64,000 nucleotides of DNA from an uncultured Bacteroidia bacterium (GCA_903897145.1 CAIUAN010000043.1:1-64000), one strand, 5' to 3'; counted from the stretch's first letter, positions 9,015 through 19,549 are shown. Made by a program: numbers and translations. The notes: generated by a model from the sequence alone, not told the origin.

Positions 9015-10127
9015 ATGAAAAATAGTATCTACGTATTTGTTCTTGCTGCAGCCTTAGTTGCTTGCAGTCAACCAACCGATCCCAAAGGAAATTTAGAGCA
9101 GCTAAAAGCTCAGCGTGATGCCTTAAACAAGCAGATTGCAAAAATTGAGGCAGAAGTGAATCCCGCTTCAGCTGAAGTTAAATCATTTCCAGTAAAAGTG
9201 CTTTCTGTATCGGAAAGTGTATTTAGTCATTATGTTGAAGTTCAGGGTGTCGTTGACGGGGATCAGAATGTTGCTGTTAGCCCTCAAGTGCCTGGTATTG
9301 TAACCGCTGTGTATGTCACTGAAGGAACCAATGTGAAAAAAGGACAAGTTTTGGCCGAGTTGGATGCGGCCGTGCTCAAACAAACGCTTGATGAGATTAA
9401 GACTCAATATGATTTAGTTAGCAATCTTTTTTTGAAGCAAAAAGCGTTATGGGAAAAGAATATCGGCAGTGAGATACAGTTTTTGCAAGCCAAGACAAAT
9501 AAAGAGGCACTTGAAAATAGACTGAAGACGCTTCAAGGTCAGATTGACATGGCGAGAGTTATTTCTCCAATCGCTGGAACGGTAGAGAGTAATCCATTAA
9601 AAGTGGGTCAGATGGCTAGTCCGGGCTTGCCGACCTCTGCTATTCGGGTTATCAACATGAATGTTGCAAAGGTAAAAGCAGAGGTCTCGGAGAACTATGC
9701 TTCAAGAATTCAGAATGGAAATAAGGCAATCGTTCGTTTTCCAGATTTAGGATCAGAGATTGAGACGAAGCTATTTTTTGCAAGTAATTTTATTGATCCT
9801 ACTAACCGTACTTTTCAAATTGAGTGCAAGATTCAATCTCGGGAGGTTAAATTGAGAGCCAATATGATTGCGTATGTCAAGATTAACGATTACACCAATG
9901 AAAAGGCTATTTGTGTTCCAGTTAACTTTGTTCAGAACAATAAAGATGGCAAATATATTTACATCGTAACCCAAAAGAATAATCAGAGCATTGCAACACG
10001 ACGCCCAGTAAAACTTGGGATGGACTACAATGGAACTACTGAAATCCTTGAAGGAATATCTGCTGGCGATAAGATCATCACAGCCGGATTTCAAAGCTTA
10101 AACGAAGGATCCCTAATTTCCTTTTAA
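9015..10127 (+). CDS. RND efflux periplasmic adaptor (membrane fusion) lipoprotein
   Basis: Lipobox ALVACSQ; VQGVVDGDQNVAVSPQVPGIVTAVYVTEGTNVKKGQVLAELD. Confidence 0.93.
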   Translation: MKNSIYVFVLAAALVACSQPTDPKGNLEQLKAQRDALNKQIAKIEAEVNPASAEVKSFPVKVLSVSESVFSHYVEVQGVVDGDQNVAVSPQVPGIVTAVYVTEGTNVKKGQVLAELDAAVLKQTLDEIKTQYDLVSNLFLKQKALWEKNIGSEIQFLQAKTNKEALENRLKTLQGQIDMARVISPIAGTVESNPLKVGQMASPGLPTSAIRVINMNVAKVKAEVSENYASRIQNGNKAIVRFPDLGSEIETKLFFASNFIDPTNRTFQIECKIQSREVKLRANMIAYVKINDYTNEKAICVPVNFVQNNKDGKYIYIVTQKNNQSIATRRPVKLGMDYNGTTEILEGISAGDKIITAGFQSLNEGSLISF

Positions 10128-10146
10128 CCATCATCAACATTAAGAT

Positions 10147-13100
10147 ATGTCAATAGATAAACATAAAATCAAAGAATTTCTTCCAACCAGTTGGGCGATC
10201 GATAACAAGACGAGTATTTACGTCCTTGCTTTTCTGATCTCACTTCTGGGTTTGATGAATTACTTGTTAATTCCAAAGGAGCAATTTCCTCAAGTAATTA
10301 TCCCTTATATCGTGGTGAACACGCCTTATCCAGGCACTTCACCTGAGGATATGGAGAACTTAGTCTCTCGTCCGATTGAAAAGCAGTTGAAGTCAATTGC
10401 GGATGTGAAGAAGGTGACGAGTAATTCGGTTCCCGATTTCTCCTCCATCATTGTTGAGTTTGATCCTAATGTCTCGATCACTGATGCGAAGCAGCGTGTG
10501 CGTGATGCGGTAGATAAATCAAAGCCCGATCTACCGAATGATCTACCGGATCAGCCTCAGGTTATGGATATTGACTTATCCGAGTTTCCTGTGATGTACA
10601 TCAATATTGCAGGCAACTATAGCCTCGATAAGCTTAAGAAATATGCCGATGTAGCTCAGGATAAATTTGAAGGAATTAAAGAGATTACTCGTGTCGATAT
10701 CGTTGGCGCTTTAGAGCGCGAGATTCAGATTGAGGCCGATATCTTTAAGATGCAGGCTGCAGAAGTTACTTTTAGCGATATTGAAAGAGCCGTAGCAGGG
10801 GAAAATATTACCATTTCTGGTGGTATAATCAACACCAATGGGACCAAAAATACGGTTCGCTTAAAAGGGCAATTTCAAACGGTACAAGCCCTTAGAGATA
10901 TAATTATCCATTCGTCAAGTGGAGCATTTATCCGATTAAGCGACTTAGCTGATATCAAGGATGATTTCAAAGAGCAAGAGAGTTTTGCTCGTTTAGATGG
11001 TCGGAATGTGATTACGTTAAACATCATAAAAAAGAGCGGAGCAAACCTTTTAGATGCTTCAGACCATATTAAAGATGTAATCGATAATGAGCTTAAGGGA
11101 AAAGTTTTCCCTTCGGATCTTACCCTTTCTGTTACGGGGGACCAGAGTTTGTTGACACGCAATACACTTGAAGAGCTGAATAATACCATCATCATTGGAT
11201 TTATTCTAGTAGCGATTGTATTGATGTTCTTTATGGGCTTCACCAACTCATTCTTTGTGGGTCTTTCGGTTCCGTTATCGATGGCAGTGGCTTATTTAGT
11301 CCTTCCAGGTATCGGATTTACCATGAACATGATTGTGATGTTCGGGTTTATTTTTGCTCTTGGGATTGTGGTAGATGACGCAATTGTGGTCATAGAAAAT
11401 ACCCATCGATTGCATCGGAATAATCCAGATATTAAAGTGGCTGCTAAGATGGCTGCTGGAGAGGTCTTTCTTCCGATCCTATCGGGTACTTTAACAACCT
11501 TGGCACCGTTCTTTCCACTTGCATTCTGGCCAGGCATTGTTGGGCAGTTTATGCATTACTTACCTGTAACTTTAATCATTACCCTATTTGCCTCCTTGTT
11601 TGTGGCTTATATCTTTAATCCAGTTTTTGCGGTCTCTTTTATGCAGCACGAATATGATGCCGAGGTCGATAATAAAAAGTCATGGCGTAAGATGAGGAAG
11701 TATTTGATAGGTGCCTTTTGTGTTGCATTGATCTGTTATGCTTCGAAATCATATGGTCTTGCTAACTTCATCGTTATCGCGATCCTTCTTATCGTGGCCT
11801 ACAACTACGCGATTCGTTATTGGATCTTAGGATTCCAGGAGAGATTATGGCCTTCTTTAATGGATGCTTATGAAAGAACTATCCGGAAGGTCTTAAAAGG
11901 GAACTGGGCTGTGTGGATGCTTGCCTCTATGGTGGCATTGTTCTTCTTTACCCTATTTCTTCTTGGCATTGTCAAGCCTAAAGTTTTATTTTTCCCGGAG
12001 AATGATCCGAATAACGTGTATGTCTATATTAAGATGCCAGGAGGAACCGATCAAGTTGTAACTGATAGTGTTACAAAAATTGCGGAGACGCGGGTCTATA
12101 AGGTTTTAGGAAGAAACAATGCGGATGTCGAGTCGATCATTTCTAATGTTACCATTGGTGCCGAAGAGCAAGGATTTGCTTCGACAGGTAAAGCGTTTAA
12201 CAAAGGAAAAGTTTCGGTTAATTTCATTGAGAACAAAAGACGTACAACAGGAATCTCTACCACTAAATATATGAATATGATCCGAGATGGGGTTGGTCAT
12301 ATTCCTGGAGCTGAGATTACTGTGAACAAGAATAGCAATGGTCCTCCGACAGGCAAGCCAATCAACATTGAGGTTACTAGTCAGAATTTAGAGAATTTAG
12401 TGTCGGATGCTTTTGCGTTTAAAGTGTATCTCGACTCCTTACGTATTCCAGGTATTGAGGAGTTAAAGGCTGATTTTGAGATGAACTCCCCAGAAATCAT
12501 TATTGATATTGATCGTGATCGGGCTATGCGTCAAGGGATCTCAACTGGACAAATTGGAATGGAAATACGGACAGCGCTATTTGGCAAGGAAGTCTCTAAA
12601 TTTAAGCAAGACGAAGATGAATATCCAATAACCTTGCGCTATCATAAGGTTACTCGTGATAATATTAATGCACTAATTAATTTGCAGATTACCTATCGGG
12701 ATATGAATTCAGGATTACTGAAAAGCGTTCCGCTTTCAACAGTAGCAAAGATAAAATATGACACTTCATACGCTGGCATTAAACGACTCAATCAGAAAAG
12801 AGTTATTACGGTTTATTCGAACGTTCTTTCAGGTTATGCTGCAAATGATATTGTCCCTTTGATTAAAAAGGAGGCGTTGAAATTTAATAAGCATGAAGGG
12901 ACTGAATTTAAGTTAACCGGAGAGCAGGAGGACCAGCAGGAGACCTCTATGTTCTTATTGAAAGCCATGATTATTGCACTCGGCATCATCTTCTTTATCC
13001 TGATCACCCAGTTTGGATCAATCAGCAAGACAATTATTATCCTCAGCGAAGTGTTGTTTAGTATCATTGGGGTATTGCTTGGAGTGATGCTGTTTAAAAT

Positions 13101-13548
13101 GGATCTCGTTATCATGATGACTGGTTTAGGGATTGTCGCTTTAGGAGGTATTGTGGTTCGGAATGGGATTCTGATCGTTGAATTCTGTGATGTGATGAAG
13201 CAGCGAGGATTAAAAACCCGCGATGCCATTATTCAGGCTGGAAGAACACGTATCACGCCAGTTGTCTTGACTGCAACTGCCACCATGCTAGGACTAGTTC
13301 CTTTAGCTGTTGGGATGAACATTAATTTTGTCACGCTGTTCACGGAGCTTAATCCTCACATCTATTTTGGAGGTGACAATGTGGCTTTCTGGGGACCTTT
13401 GGCTTGGACCATTATCTTTGGTCTTAGCTTTGCCACATTCTTGACCTTGATTCTTGTGCCAGCATTGTACTATCTTGATTATATCATCCGCTTGAAGTTC
13501 AAACGGAGAAGGAATTTGAGAAGAATCAAGATGATGAACGAAAATTAA
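10147..13548 (+). CDS. efflux RND transporter permease subunit
   Basis: 1133 aa; YPGTSPEDMENLVSRPIEKQLK, GIVVDDAIVVIENTHR, GIVVRNGILIVEF. Confidence 0.96.
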   Translation: MSIDKHKIKEFLPTSWAIDNKTSIYVLAFLISLLGLMNYLLIPKEQFPQVIIPYIVVNTPYPGTSPEDMENLVSRPIEKQLKSIADVKKVTSNSVPDFSSIIVEFDPNVSITDAKQRVRDAVDKSKPDLPNDLPDQPQVMDIDLSEFPVMYINIAGNYSLDKLKKYADVAQDKFEGIKEITRVDIVGALEREIQIEADIFKMQAAEVTFSDIERAVAGENITISGGIINTNGTKNTVRLKGQFQTVQALRDIIIHSSSGAFIRLSDLADIKDDFKEQESFARLDGRNVITLNIIKKSGANLLDASDHIKDVIDNELKGKVFPSDLTLSVTGDQSLLTRNTLEELNNTIIIGFILVAIVLMFFMGFTNSFFVGLSVPLSMAVAYLVLPGIGFTMNMIVMFGFIFALGIVVDDAIVVIENTHRLHRNNPDIKVAAKMAAGEVFLPILSGTLTTLAPFFPLAFWPGIVGQFMHYLPVTLIITLFASLFVAYIFNPVFAVSFMQHEYDAEVDNKKSWRKMRKYLIGAFCVALICYASKSYGLANFIVIAILLIVAYNYAIRYWILGFQERLWPSLMDAYERTIRKVLKGNWAVWMLASMVALFFFTLFLLGIVKPKVLFFPENDPNNVYVYIKMPGGTDQVVTDSVTKIAETRVYKVLGRNNADVESIISNVTIGAEEQGFASTGKAFNKGKVSVNFIENKRRTTGISTTKYMNMIRDGVGHIPGAEITVNKNSNGPPTGKPINIEVTSQNLENLVSDAFAFKVYLDSLRIPGIEELKADFEMNSPEIIIDIDRDRAMRQGISTGQIGMEIRTALFGKEVSKFKQDEDEYPITLRYHKVTRDNINALINLQITYRDMNSGLLKSVPLSTVAKIKYDTSYAGIKRLNQKRVITVYSNVLSGYAANDIVPLIKKEALKFNKHEGTEFKLTGEQEDQQETSMFLLKAMIIALGIIFFILITQFGSISKTIIILSEVLFSIIGVLLGVMLFKMDLVIMMTGLGIVALGGIVVRNGILIVEFCDVMKQRGLKTRDAIIQAGRTRITPVVLTATATMLGLVPLAVGMNINFVTLFTELNPHIYFGGDNVAFWGPLAWTIIFGLSFATFLTLILVPALYYLDYIIRLKFKRRRNLRRIKMMNEN

Positions 13549-13588
13549 ATTGATTGTTAAATAAGTTGTTTTTTAACAACTAAATTTG

Positions 13589-13645
13589 GAGCCATGATTA
13601 CGATATTCTCATTTTGAATGGTGATATTTTAATCATGGCTCTTTT
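13589..13645 (+). terminator. long-loop terminator-like hairpin after RND operon
   Basis: Perfect 12-bp arms GAGCCATGATTA (13589-13600) / TAATCATGGCTC (13630-13641), then TTTT. A second stem AGTTGTT/AACAACT lies at 13564-13581. Confidence 0.5.
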
Positions 13646-13673
13646 GTAACCTATTAAACCTAAATACCCACCT

Positions 13674-15845
13674 ATGATCAACCCTATTAAATGGATTAGA
13701 TTACGTCGTCTTGTAATTTTAATCTTGTTAGTATCTCCTTTCATTCAGACTTATGCGCAAGATGTTCCGCTGCATTGGACAAAAAAATCAGCCGGTGTTT
13801 GGGCGGCAGAAGCTGGGCAGCCTGAAAAGGTAAATCTCACATCGGTTTCTCAAGTAACGCCAAAAACTGAAGCTTTAACGGCGATGGGTGACCTCTCTTT
13901 TCCGTTATCAGAGAATGAGATTAAAGCGACCATATTTGATGGAAAGACCTATCTCCAGCTTCCGCTAGAAGTAGGAGAGCAAATATTTGGCCTTGGTCTA
14001 AACTTCAAAACAGTTGAGCAACGCGGAAAGATTCTTCGTCTTCATATGGATCATTATGGTGGCACTGATAACGGACGTAGCCATGCACCGGTCCCATTTT
14101 ATGTCTCATCAAAAGGGTACGGAGTCTTTATTAACTCGGCACGGTATATCGATATTTGGGTGGGTACCGCAGTAAGTGCCACGAGTAAAGTGCCGATGGA
14201 TGCTCGTGATCGGAATACCGATAAATCATGGAGTGCACAGCCTTATTCCGACAATATCTCGGTCTTGATACCTGCACAAGGAGTCGAGATTTTAGTTTTT
14301 GGAGGACCTACACCACTAGATGCAGTCAGTCGATTCAACCTCTTCAATGGAGGTGGAACCTTGCCACCTAAATGGGGGTTAGGATTTTGGCACCGCACAC
14401 CCACGCTTTATTCCGATAGTCTAGTTTTAAATGAGGTAAAAGAGTTTAAGCAACATCAATTCCCCTTGTCCGTTATTGGACTTGAGCCAGGCTGGCAAAG
14501 CAAATCATATCCATGCACCTACGAATGGGACAAAGGGCGATTCCCTAATCCTGCAAAATTTATGGCTCAGCTGAAAGATCAAGGTGTCCAAACGAATCTT
14601 TGGATGAACCCGTATATCTCTCCCGAATCAGAGCTTATTAAGAAGTTAAAGCCATTCACCGCCTCTCATACCGTTTGGAATGGATTTATCCCTGATTATG
14701 GGCTGCCTCAGACAAATAAAATCATTGGAGATCATCTAAAGCAGCACGAACTTGATCTTGGCGTTAGTGGATTTAAAATGGATGAGAACGATGGTTTCGA
14801 CAATTGGCTTTGGTCTGATGTGACCAGATTTCCATCTGGCATCCCAGCCGAGCAGATGCGTCAGCTTTATGGGGTGATGATGCAGAAGATGACGACTCAG
14901 CTTTATCGGGAACAAAATAGAAGAACCTATGGATTGGTACGAGCTTCGAATGCCGGTGGATCTTCGTATCCATATGTGATTTATAACGATTATTACAGTC
15001 ATCGTGATTTTATCACTGCGTTGATTAACAGCTCATTTATAGGGGTGTTATGGACTCCCGAAGTACGGAGCTCTCCAACAGCTGAAGAGTGGCTTCGTCG
15101 AATGCAGACAGTCTGCTTCTCCCCCTTGGCGATGCTTAATGCTTGGTCTGATGGGACCAAGCCTTGGTCGTTTCCAGAAGTTGAGAAACAGGTTGCCGAT
15201 GTGGCTAAACTAAGAATGCAATTGATACCGTATATTTATACATGCTTTGCAGAGTATTCCTTTTATGGAAGACCCCCTATGCGGGCCATGAACCTTCTTC
15301 CTGGTTTTTATTCGGCACCTGAAATAGTCGCAGGGAAGTTAAGTTCAACAGATAATCCTTATGCTAAAGCAACACGAAAAGAGATCAAAGATCAGTTTAT
15401 GGTTGGAGATAATTTATTGATCGCCCCTCTTTTTGCCGGAGAGACAGAGCGAAAGGTAGTCTTGCCAAAAGGTCGATGGTACGATTTTTATACGGGTCAA
15501 CTGGCAGGTGAGGGAGAAGTCATAAAAGTGGCCCCTGGACTAGATAAGATCCCAGTTTATGTTAGAGATGGCGGAATTATTCCGATGTATGAAACGCCAC
15601 AGCTTTCGCTAAAATCGCAAGAGAAAAGGGACCTGATCATCCGGTTTTATGGCAAAAAAGAGGCTGTTTATAAACTTTACGATGATGACGGAGAGACTTT
15701 TGATTATGAGAAGGGCGCCTACTCTTGGCGAGAGATTCGTGTCGCTTCTGCCAAGGATGGCAAGTTAAAAGGTTCGATCTCGAAGGCGGAAAAGACGAAG
15801 CCTGATAATTTTGCTTCTGTGAAATTCCAATTTATGAGTGAATAA
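13674..15845 (+). CDS. glycoside hydrolase family 31 protein (alpha-glucosidase/alpha-xylosidase-like), secreted
   Basis: Signal peptide; KWGLGFWHR, GFKMDENDGFDNWLW, RASNAGGSSYPYVIYNDY, GRWYDFYTG. Confidence 0.88.
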   Translation: MINPIKWIRLRRLVILILLVSPFIQTYAQDVPLHWTKKSAGVWAAEAGQPEKVNLTSVSQVTPKTEALTAMGDLSFPLSENEIKATIFDGKTYLQLPLEVGEQIFGLGLNFKTVEQRGKILRLHMDHYGGTDNGRSHAPVPFYVSSKGYGVFINSARYIDIWVGTAVSATSKVPMDARDRNTDKSWSAQPYSDNISVLIPAQGVEILVFGGPTPLDAVSRFNLFNGGGTLPPKWGLGFWHRTPTLYSDSLVLNEVKEFKQHQFPLSVIGLEPGWQSKSYPCTYEWDKGRFPNPAKFMAQLKDQGVQTNLWMNPYISPESELIKKLKPFTASHTVWNGFIPDYGLPQTNKIIGDHLKQHELDLGVSGFKMDENDGFDNWLWSDVTRFPSGIPAEQMRQLYGVMMQKMTTQLYREQNRRTYGLVRASNAGGSSYPYVIYNDYYSHRDFITALINSSFIGVLWTPEVRSSPTAEEWLRRMQTVCFSPLAMLNAWSDGTKPWSFPEVEKQVADVAKLRMQLIPYIYTCFAEYSFYGRPPMRAMNLLPGFYSAPEIVAGKLSSTDNPYAKATRKEIKDQFMVGDNLLIAPLFAGETERKVVLPKGRWYDFYTGQLAGEGEVIKVAPGLDKIPVYVRDGGIIPMYETPQLSLKSQEKRDLIIRFYGKKEAVYKLYDDDGETFDYEKGAYSWREIRVASAKDGKLKGSISKAEKTKPDNFASVKFQFMSE

Positions 15846-15923
15846 TTATACATGCTCTAATTTATATTACTTCCTGCTATTGTTTCATTAACTTTATGGT
15901 TTAATAATTTAAATGCCTCACCT

Positions 15924-17558
15924 ATGAAAAAGCTATCCGTTCTGTTCGTCATGTTTATTGCGGCTATTTTTATTCTTTATACTGGAATGCCAGTTCTTGC
16001 GTATGGATTCTGGGGTGTCCCTGTGGCTTTAGCCGCTTTAACCGGGATCTGGATTGCCTTTAACATGACCTTGATTCCGCAGATGAAAGGTGGAGTGCAG
16101 ACTTTTCAGGTGCAGCCAAATAGCAAAGCGCCAGTTGTCATCTTATTCGTTCTATTCCTATATGCAGCAGTATTGCCTATTGTAACATCCTCACCATTTT
16201 TGCGCACGTCAGAATATCGCAATTTAATTGGGGAAGTCGAAATTGGCGAGAGCCTGTCAAACCATATGCCTCCAATCTCTTTATCGCAAATTCGTGTGGT
16301 GGATCAGTCCTTGGCAAATATCTTAGGCGACAAGGTGCTTGGAGCACAACCGGCCTTAGGGAGTCAAGTTCGCTTGGGAACTTTTCATATTCAAAAAGTA
16401 AAAAATGAGCTTTACTGGGTCGCTCCATTACTTCATTCGGGCTTTTTCATGTGGTATCAGAATGAATTAGGGACCAATGGTTATGTGATGGTTAACGCTT
16501 CAAATGAGCGCGATGTGAAGCTTGTTCAAGAGTCAGGAGGGAAAAAAATTAGGATTAAATATCAGCCAGAAGGCTACTTCAGCGATTTTTTGGAGCGGCA
16601 TCTATATTTAAATGGGTATTATAATGTTGGTCTGACAGATTATAGCTTTGAGATCAACGATGATGGAGCACCTTATTGGGTGGTTACAAAGTATAAAAAG
16701 AAAATTGGCTTCTATGGCGAAGATGCAGTAGGAATTGTGCTTGTTAATACCGAAACGGGTAAGTGTGAAGAATATGGAATAGCCAATGTGCCAAATTGGG
16801 TTGATCGTATTCAGCCTGAGGCACTAATTGAAAAACAGTTGAATGATTGGGGCCGTTTTGTCAAAGGGTATTGGAACTTCTCAAACGAGAGTAAATTACA
16901 AACCACGCAAGATTTAACCTTGGTATATGGGGAAGATAATAAGTCGTATTGGTATACGGGACTTACTTCAGTGGGCGCTGATGAGGCTACTGTGGGGTTT
17001 GTCTTAGTAGATACCCGAACAAAAAAATCGGTTTGGTATAAGCAAAGTGGTGCTACAGAGTTGGCAGCTCAGAAATCAGCAAGAGGGAAAGTTCAAGAAA
17101 AAAGATTCTCCGCCTCACAGCCTGTGCCGTATAACATTAACAATATCCCAACCTATGTGATGACCTTAAAAGATGACGGTGGTTTGGTTAAGATGTTTGC
17201 GATGGTCGCGATCGAAGACTATACCATTGTGGGTGTTGGAAATACACTTTCAGAGACTTTAATGGCCTACAAGAATGCCTTTAATATGGCAGGTAATAAG
17301 ATTAATGTAAAGGGTAATTCACGAAAGTTGATTCTTAACTCCATTGTGAATCGGATCAATTCGGATATCAAGAATGGGAATAGTTTTTACTACTTCACCG
17401 TTGCGGGCCGTGAAAATATTTTCATCGGGTCATCACAGATCTCTAATGAGCTCCCAGTAACCTTAAAAGGTGATAGCATTTCGATTAGTTTTGATGACGA
17501 TACGCAAGGATTGATCGACATCTCAAGCTTTAAAAATAAGAGTCTCGAGAAGCGATAG
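15924..17558 (+). CDS. membrane-anchored protein of unknown function with repeated YWV...GIVLVNTETG units
   Basis: N-terminal TM segments; extracytoplasmic part with about three similar repeats. Confidence 0.6.
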   Translation: MKKLSVLFVMFIAAIFILYTGMPVLAYGFWGVPVALAALTGIWIAFNMTLIPQMKGGVQTFQVQPNSKAPVVILFVLFLYAAVLPIVTSSPFLRTSEYRNLIGEVEIGESLSNHMPPISLSQIRVVDQSLANILGDKVLGAQPALGSQVRLGTFHIQKVKNELYWVAPLLHSGFFMWYQNELGTNGYVMVNASNERDVKLVQESGGKKIRIKYQPEGYFSDFLERHLYLNGYYNVGLTDYSFEINDDGAPYWVVTKYKKKIGFYGEDAVGIVLVNTETGKCEEYGIANVPNWVDRIQPEALIEKQLNDWGRFVKGYWNFSNESKLQTTQDLTLVYGEDNKSYWYTGLTSVGADEATVGFVLVDTRTKKSVWYKQSGATELAAQKSARGKVQEKRFSASQPVPYNINNIPTYVMTLKDDGGLVKMFAMVAIEDYTIVGVGNTLSETLMAYKNAFNMAGNKINVKGNSRKLILNSIVNRINSDIKNGNSFYYFTVAGRENIFIGSSQISNELPVTLKGDSISISFDDDTQGLIDISSFKNKSLEKR

Positions 17559-17589
17559 TTTTATTTATTGGAGATTGTCAGTTTGCGTA

Positions 17590-18624
17590 TTATTGTTTTG
17601 TGGCACTAAGTTCCTTTGTCGACAGCAATCCACATGCGGCATAAATATCCTGCCCACGCGAAGCTCGGATCGTGGTGGTGATATCTTTTGCGTTCAGGAG
17701 ATCTTTAAACATGGTGATAGTCTCCTCGTCGGGGCTCTCAAGTGGTGTTCCTGGGACAGGATGGAACCGAATAAGATTGATTCTGCACTTAATGCCGGCG
17801 AGTAGTTTAGAGAGCTCACGAACATGATATGCGGTGTCATTTAGACCTTTAAACAGGATGTATTCGAATGACACGCGACGCTGACGGCCAAAATCCCATC
17901 CTTTAATCTCATTCACAACTTCAGCAATTGGATAGGCAATCTGAACTGGCATTAGCTTACGTCGCTCCTCATCAAAAGGGGTATGCAGACTGATAGCCAG
18001 ATGAGCATCGCTTTCGTTTAAGAACCGAATCATGGCAGGAATTATCCCAATTGACGAGACGGTAATTCTTCGTGGACTCATGGCATAGCCCCAATCGGAA
18101 GTAAGAATTTTTAAACTTTTAAGGACGGCTTCAAGGTTATCAAATGGCTCGCCCATCCCCATATAGACGATGTTTGAAACCTCCCCATTTTCGTCAATAC
18201 TTCGGATCTGATTAACGATCTCACCCGCAGTTAATTGTCCTTGAAATCCTTGTTTGCCTGTCATGCAGAATAGACACCCCATCTTACACCCTACCTGAGT
18301 GGAAACACAAACAGTTTTGCGATCCTCGTCGGGAATCATAGCTGTTTCAATAAACTTATTAAGCGCTGTTGGGAAGAGGTATTTCTTGGTCCCGTCTATG
18401 CTAGTCTGAATTTTTGATGGTGCTGAGAGTCCAAATTCGTACTTTTCATTGAGTAGATCACGGGCATTTTTTGAAAGATTACTCATCTCATCAATGGAGT
18501 GAATATTTTTCTTGTATAGCCAATCGGCTAGTTGTTTGCCTGTAAATTTTGGCAATCCTAGGGATAAGCTAACCTGTTGGAGTTCTTCTAAGTCTTTGCC
18601 GAAAAGTTGATCTTTCAGTACCAT
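17590..18624 (-). CDS. rlmN: 23S rRNA (adenine2503-C2)/tRNA A37 methyltransferase RlmN, radical SAM
   Basis: CVSTQVGCKMGCLFCMTGKQGFQGQLTAGEIVNQI, YMGMGEPFDN, GLNDT, ACGLL. Confidence 0.97.
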   Translation of the reverse strand: MVLKDQLFGKDLEELQQVSLSLGLPKFTGKQLADWLYKKNIHSIDEMSNLSKNARDLLNEKYEFGLSAPSKIQTSIDGTKKYLFPTALNKFIETAMIPDEDRKTVCVSTQVGCKMGCLFCMTGKQGFQGQLTAGEIVNQIRSIDENGEVSNIVYMGMGEPFDNLEAVLKSLKILTSDWGYAMSPRRITVSSIGIIPAMIRFLNESDAHLAISLHTPFDEERRKLMPVQIAYPIAEVVNEIKGWDFGRQRRVSFEYILFKGLNDTAYHVRELSKLLAGIKCRINLIRFHPVPGTPLESPDEETITMFKDLLNAKDITTTIRASRGQDIYAACGLLSTKELSATKQ

Positions 18625-18659
18625 ACGCGAATAAAATAGAGCTTCTTGAGTTGTTTTGC

Positions 18660-19340
18660 TTAGAAATAGATCTCTGCAAAAATCTGAGCATACGGTATTC
18701 CTTTGTCTATCAGAATATCACGTACCTCAACCACCATCAAGGATTTACCACAAAGGTAGTATTTATAATCCTTAGGGAGGCTATCTAAGGATAAAAGATA
18801 CTCTGTAACTCTGCCTGCAAAGGTCGACTCATCCTGATCTTTGGAGCAGCATTTTATGTATTTCTGTCCTAATGCCCAGGATAGTTCCTCTTCAAAATAG
18901 AATTGGTTAAGTTGACTAACACCATGGATTAGCGTTTTCTGGTCAGACAATCCAGATTGAAACATACTATAGAAGGGCGATATTCCGGTTCCTGTGGCAA
19001 TCCAATAGGCCGGATCATGGTCTCCATGAAAACTTCCATAAGGTAAGGAGACGAAAAGGTTATCCCCAGCTACAGCTTTTGCCAATTTGGGAGTTAGATA
19101 ACCCTCCTCTTTAATGTTGTAAAGGATACTTACTAGTTCGGTATTGTCGCCACTGCAAACACTATAAATTCGAGGAGGCTGAAGCTTATCAAGGGCTACT
19201 TTGATTACTTGACCGGGGATAAAATCAACTTTTTGTCGATATGAAAGGACAAATACACCAGGCGAAATCTCGAGATTTTCGATTATTTCTACTGCAAAGA
19301 GTGGAATCTCGGCTCTTGAATATTCTGCTGGTCTAGCCAT
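18660..19340 (-). CDS. ferredoxin/flavodoxin-NADP reductase-like FAD/NAD-binding oxidoreductase (FNR1)
   Basis: RIYSVCSG FAD motif, GTGISPFYSMFQSG, YYLCGKSLMVVEVRDIL, C-terminal EIYF. Confidence 0.88.
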   Translation of the reverse strand: MARPAEYSRAEIPLFAVEIIENLEISPGVFVLSYRQKVDFIPGQVIKVALDKLQPPRIYSVCSGDNTELVSILYNIKEEGYLTPKLAKAVAGDNLFVSLPYGSFHGDHDPAYWIATGTGISPFYSMFQSGLSDQKTLIHGVSQLNQFYFEEELSWALGQKYIKCCSKDQDESTFAGRVTEYLLSLDSLPKDYKYYLCGKSLMVVEVRDILIDKGIPYAQIFAEIYF

Positions 19341-19365
19341 TATTATTTTTTAATTATCAAACATA

Positions 19366-19373
19366 CAAACTTA
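19366..19373 (-). promoter_or_regulatory. -7-like element TAAGTTTG (minus strand) upstream of FNR1
   Basis: Matches TAnnTTTG 26 nt upstream of the FNR1 start (19340). Confidence 0.4.
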
Positions 19374-19402
19374 CTCAAGGTTCTGACAATTGTAAAGAGT
19401 TT

Positions 19403-19415
19403 GACAAATTTTGTC
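19403..19415. promoter_or_regulatory. palindrome GACAAA-T-TTTGTC in the FNR1/FNR2 divergent region
   Basis: Perfect 6-bp arms with a 1-nt centre. A second palindrome ACAATTGT at 19386-19393 sits in a TGACAATTGT context. Confidence 0.3.
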
Positions 19416-19522
19416 TTTTTGAAGAGAAAAGTAAAACAAAACAATTTCTTTTAGGTTTATAAGGTATCTCATCTATCTTTTAAGGAATGACGAGAAGGTG
19501 ATCAGCAAAAGAAATAAATAGT

Positions 19523-19530
19523 TAATTTTG
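19523..19530 (+). promoter_or_regulatory. -7-like element TAATTTTG upstream of FNR2
   Basis: Matches TAnnTTTG 20 nt before ATG at 19550. Confidence 0.45.
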
Positions 19531-19549
19531 CTTTCCAAAATTTAAGCAT

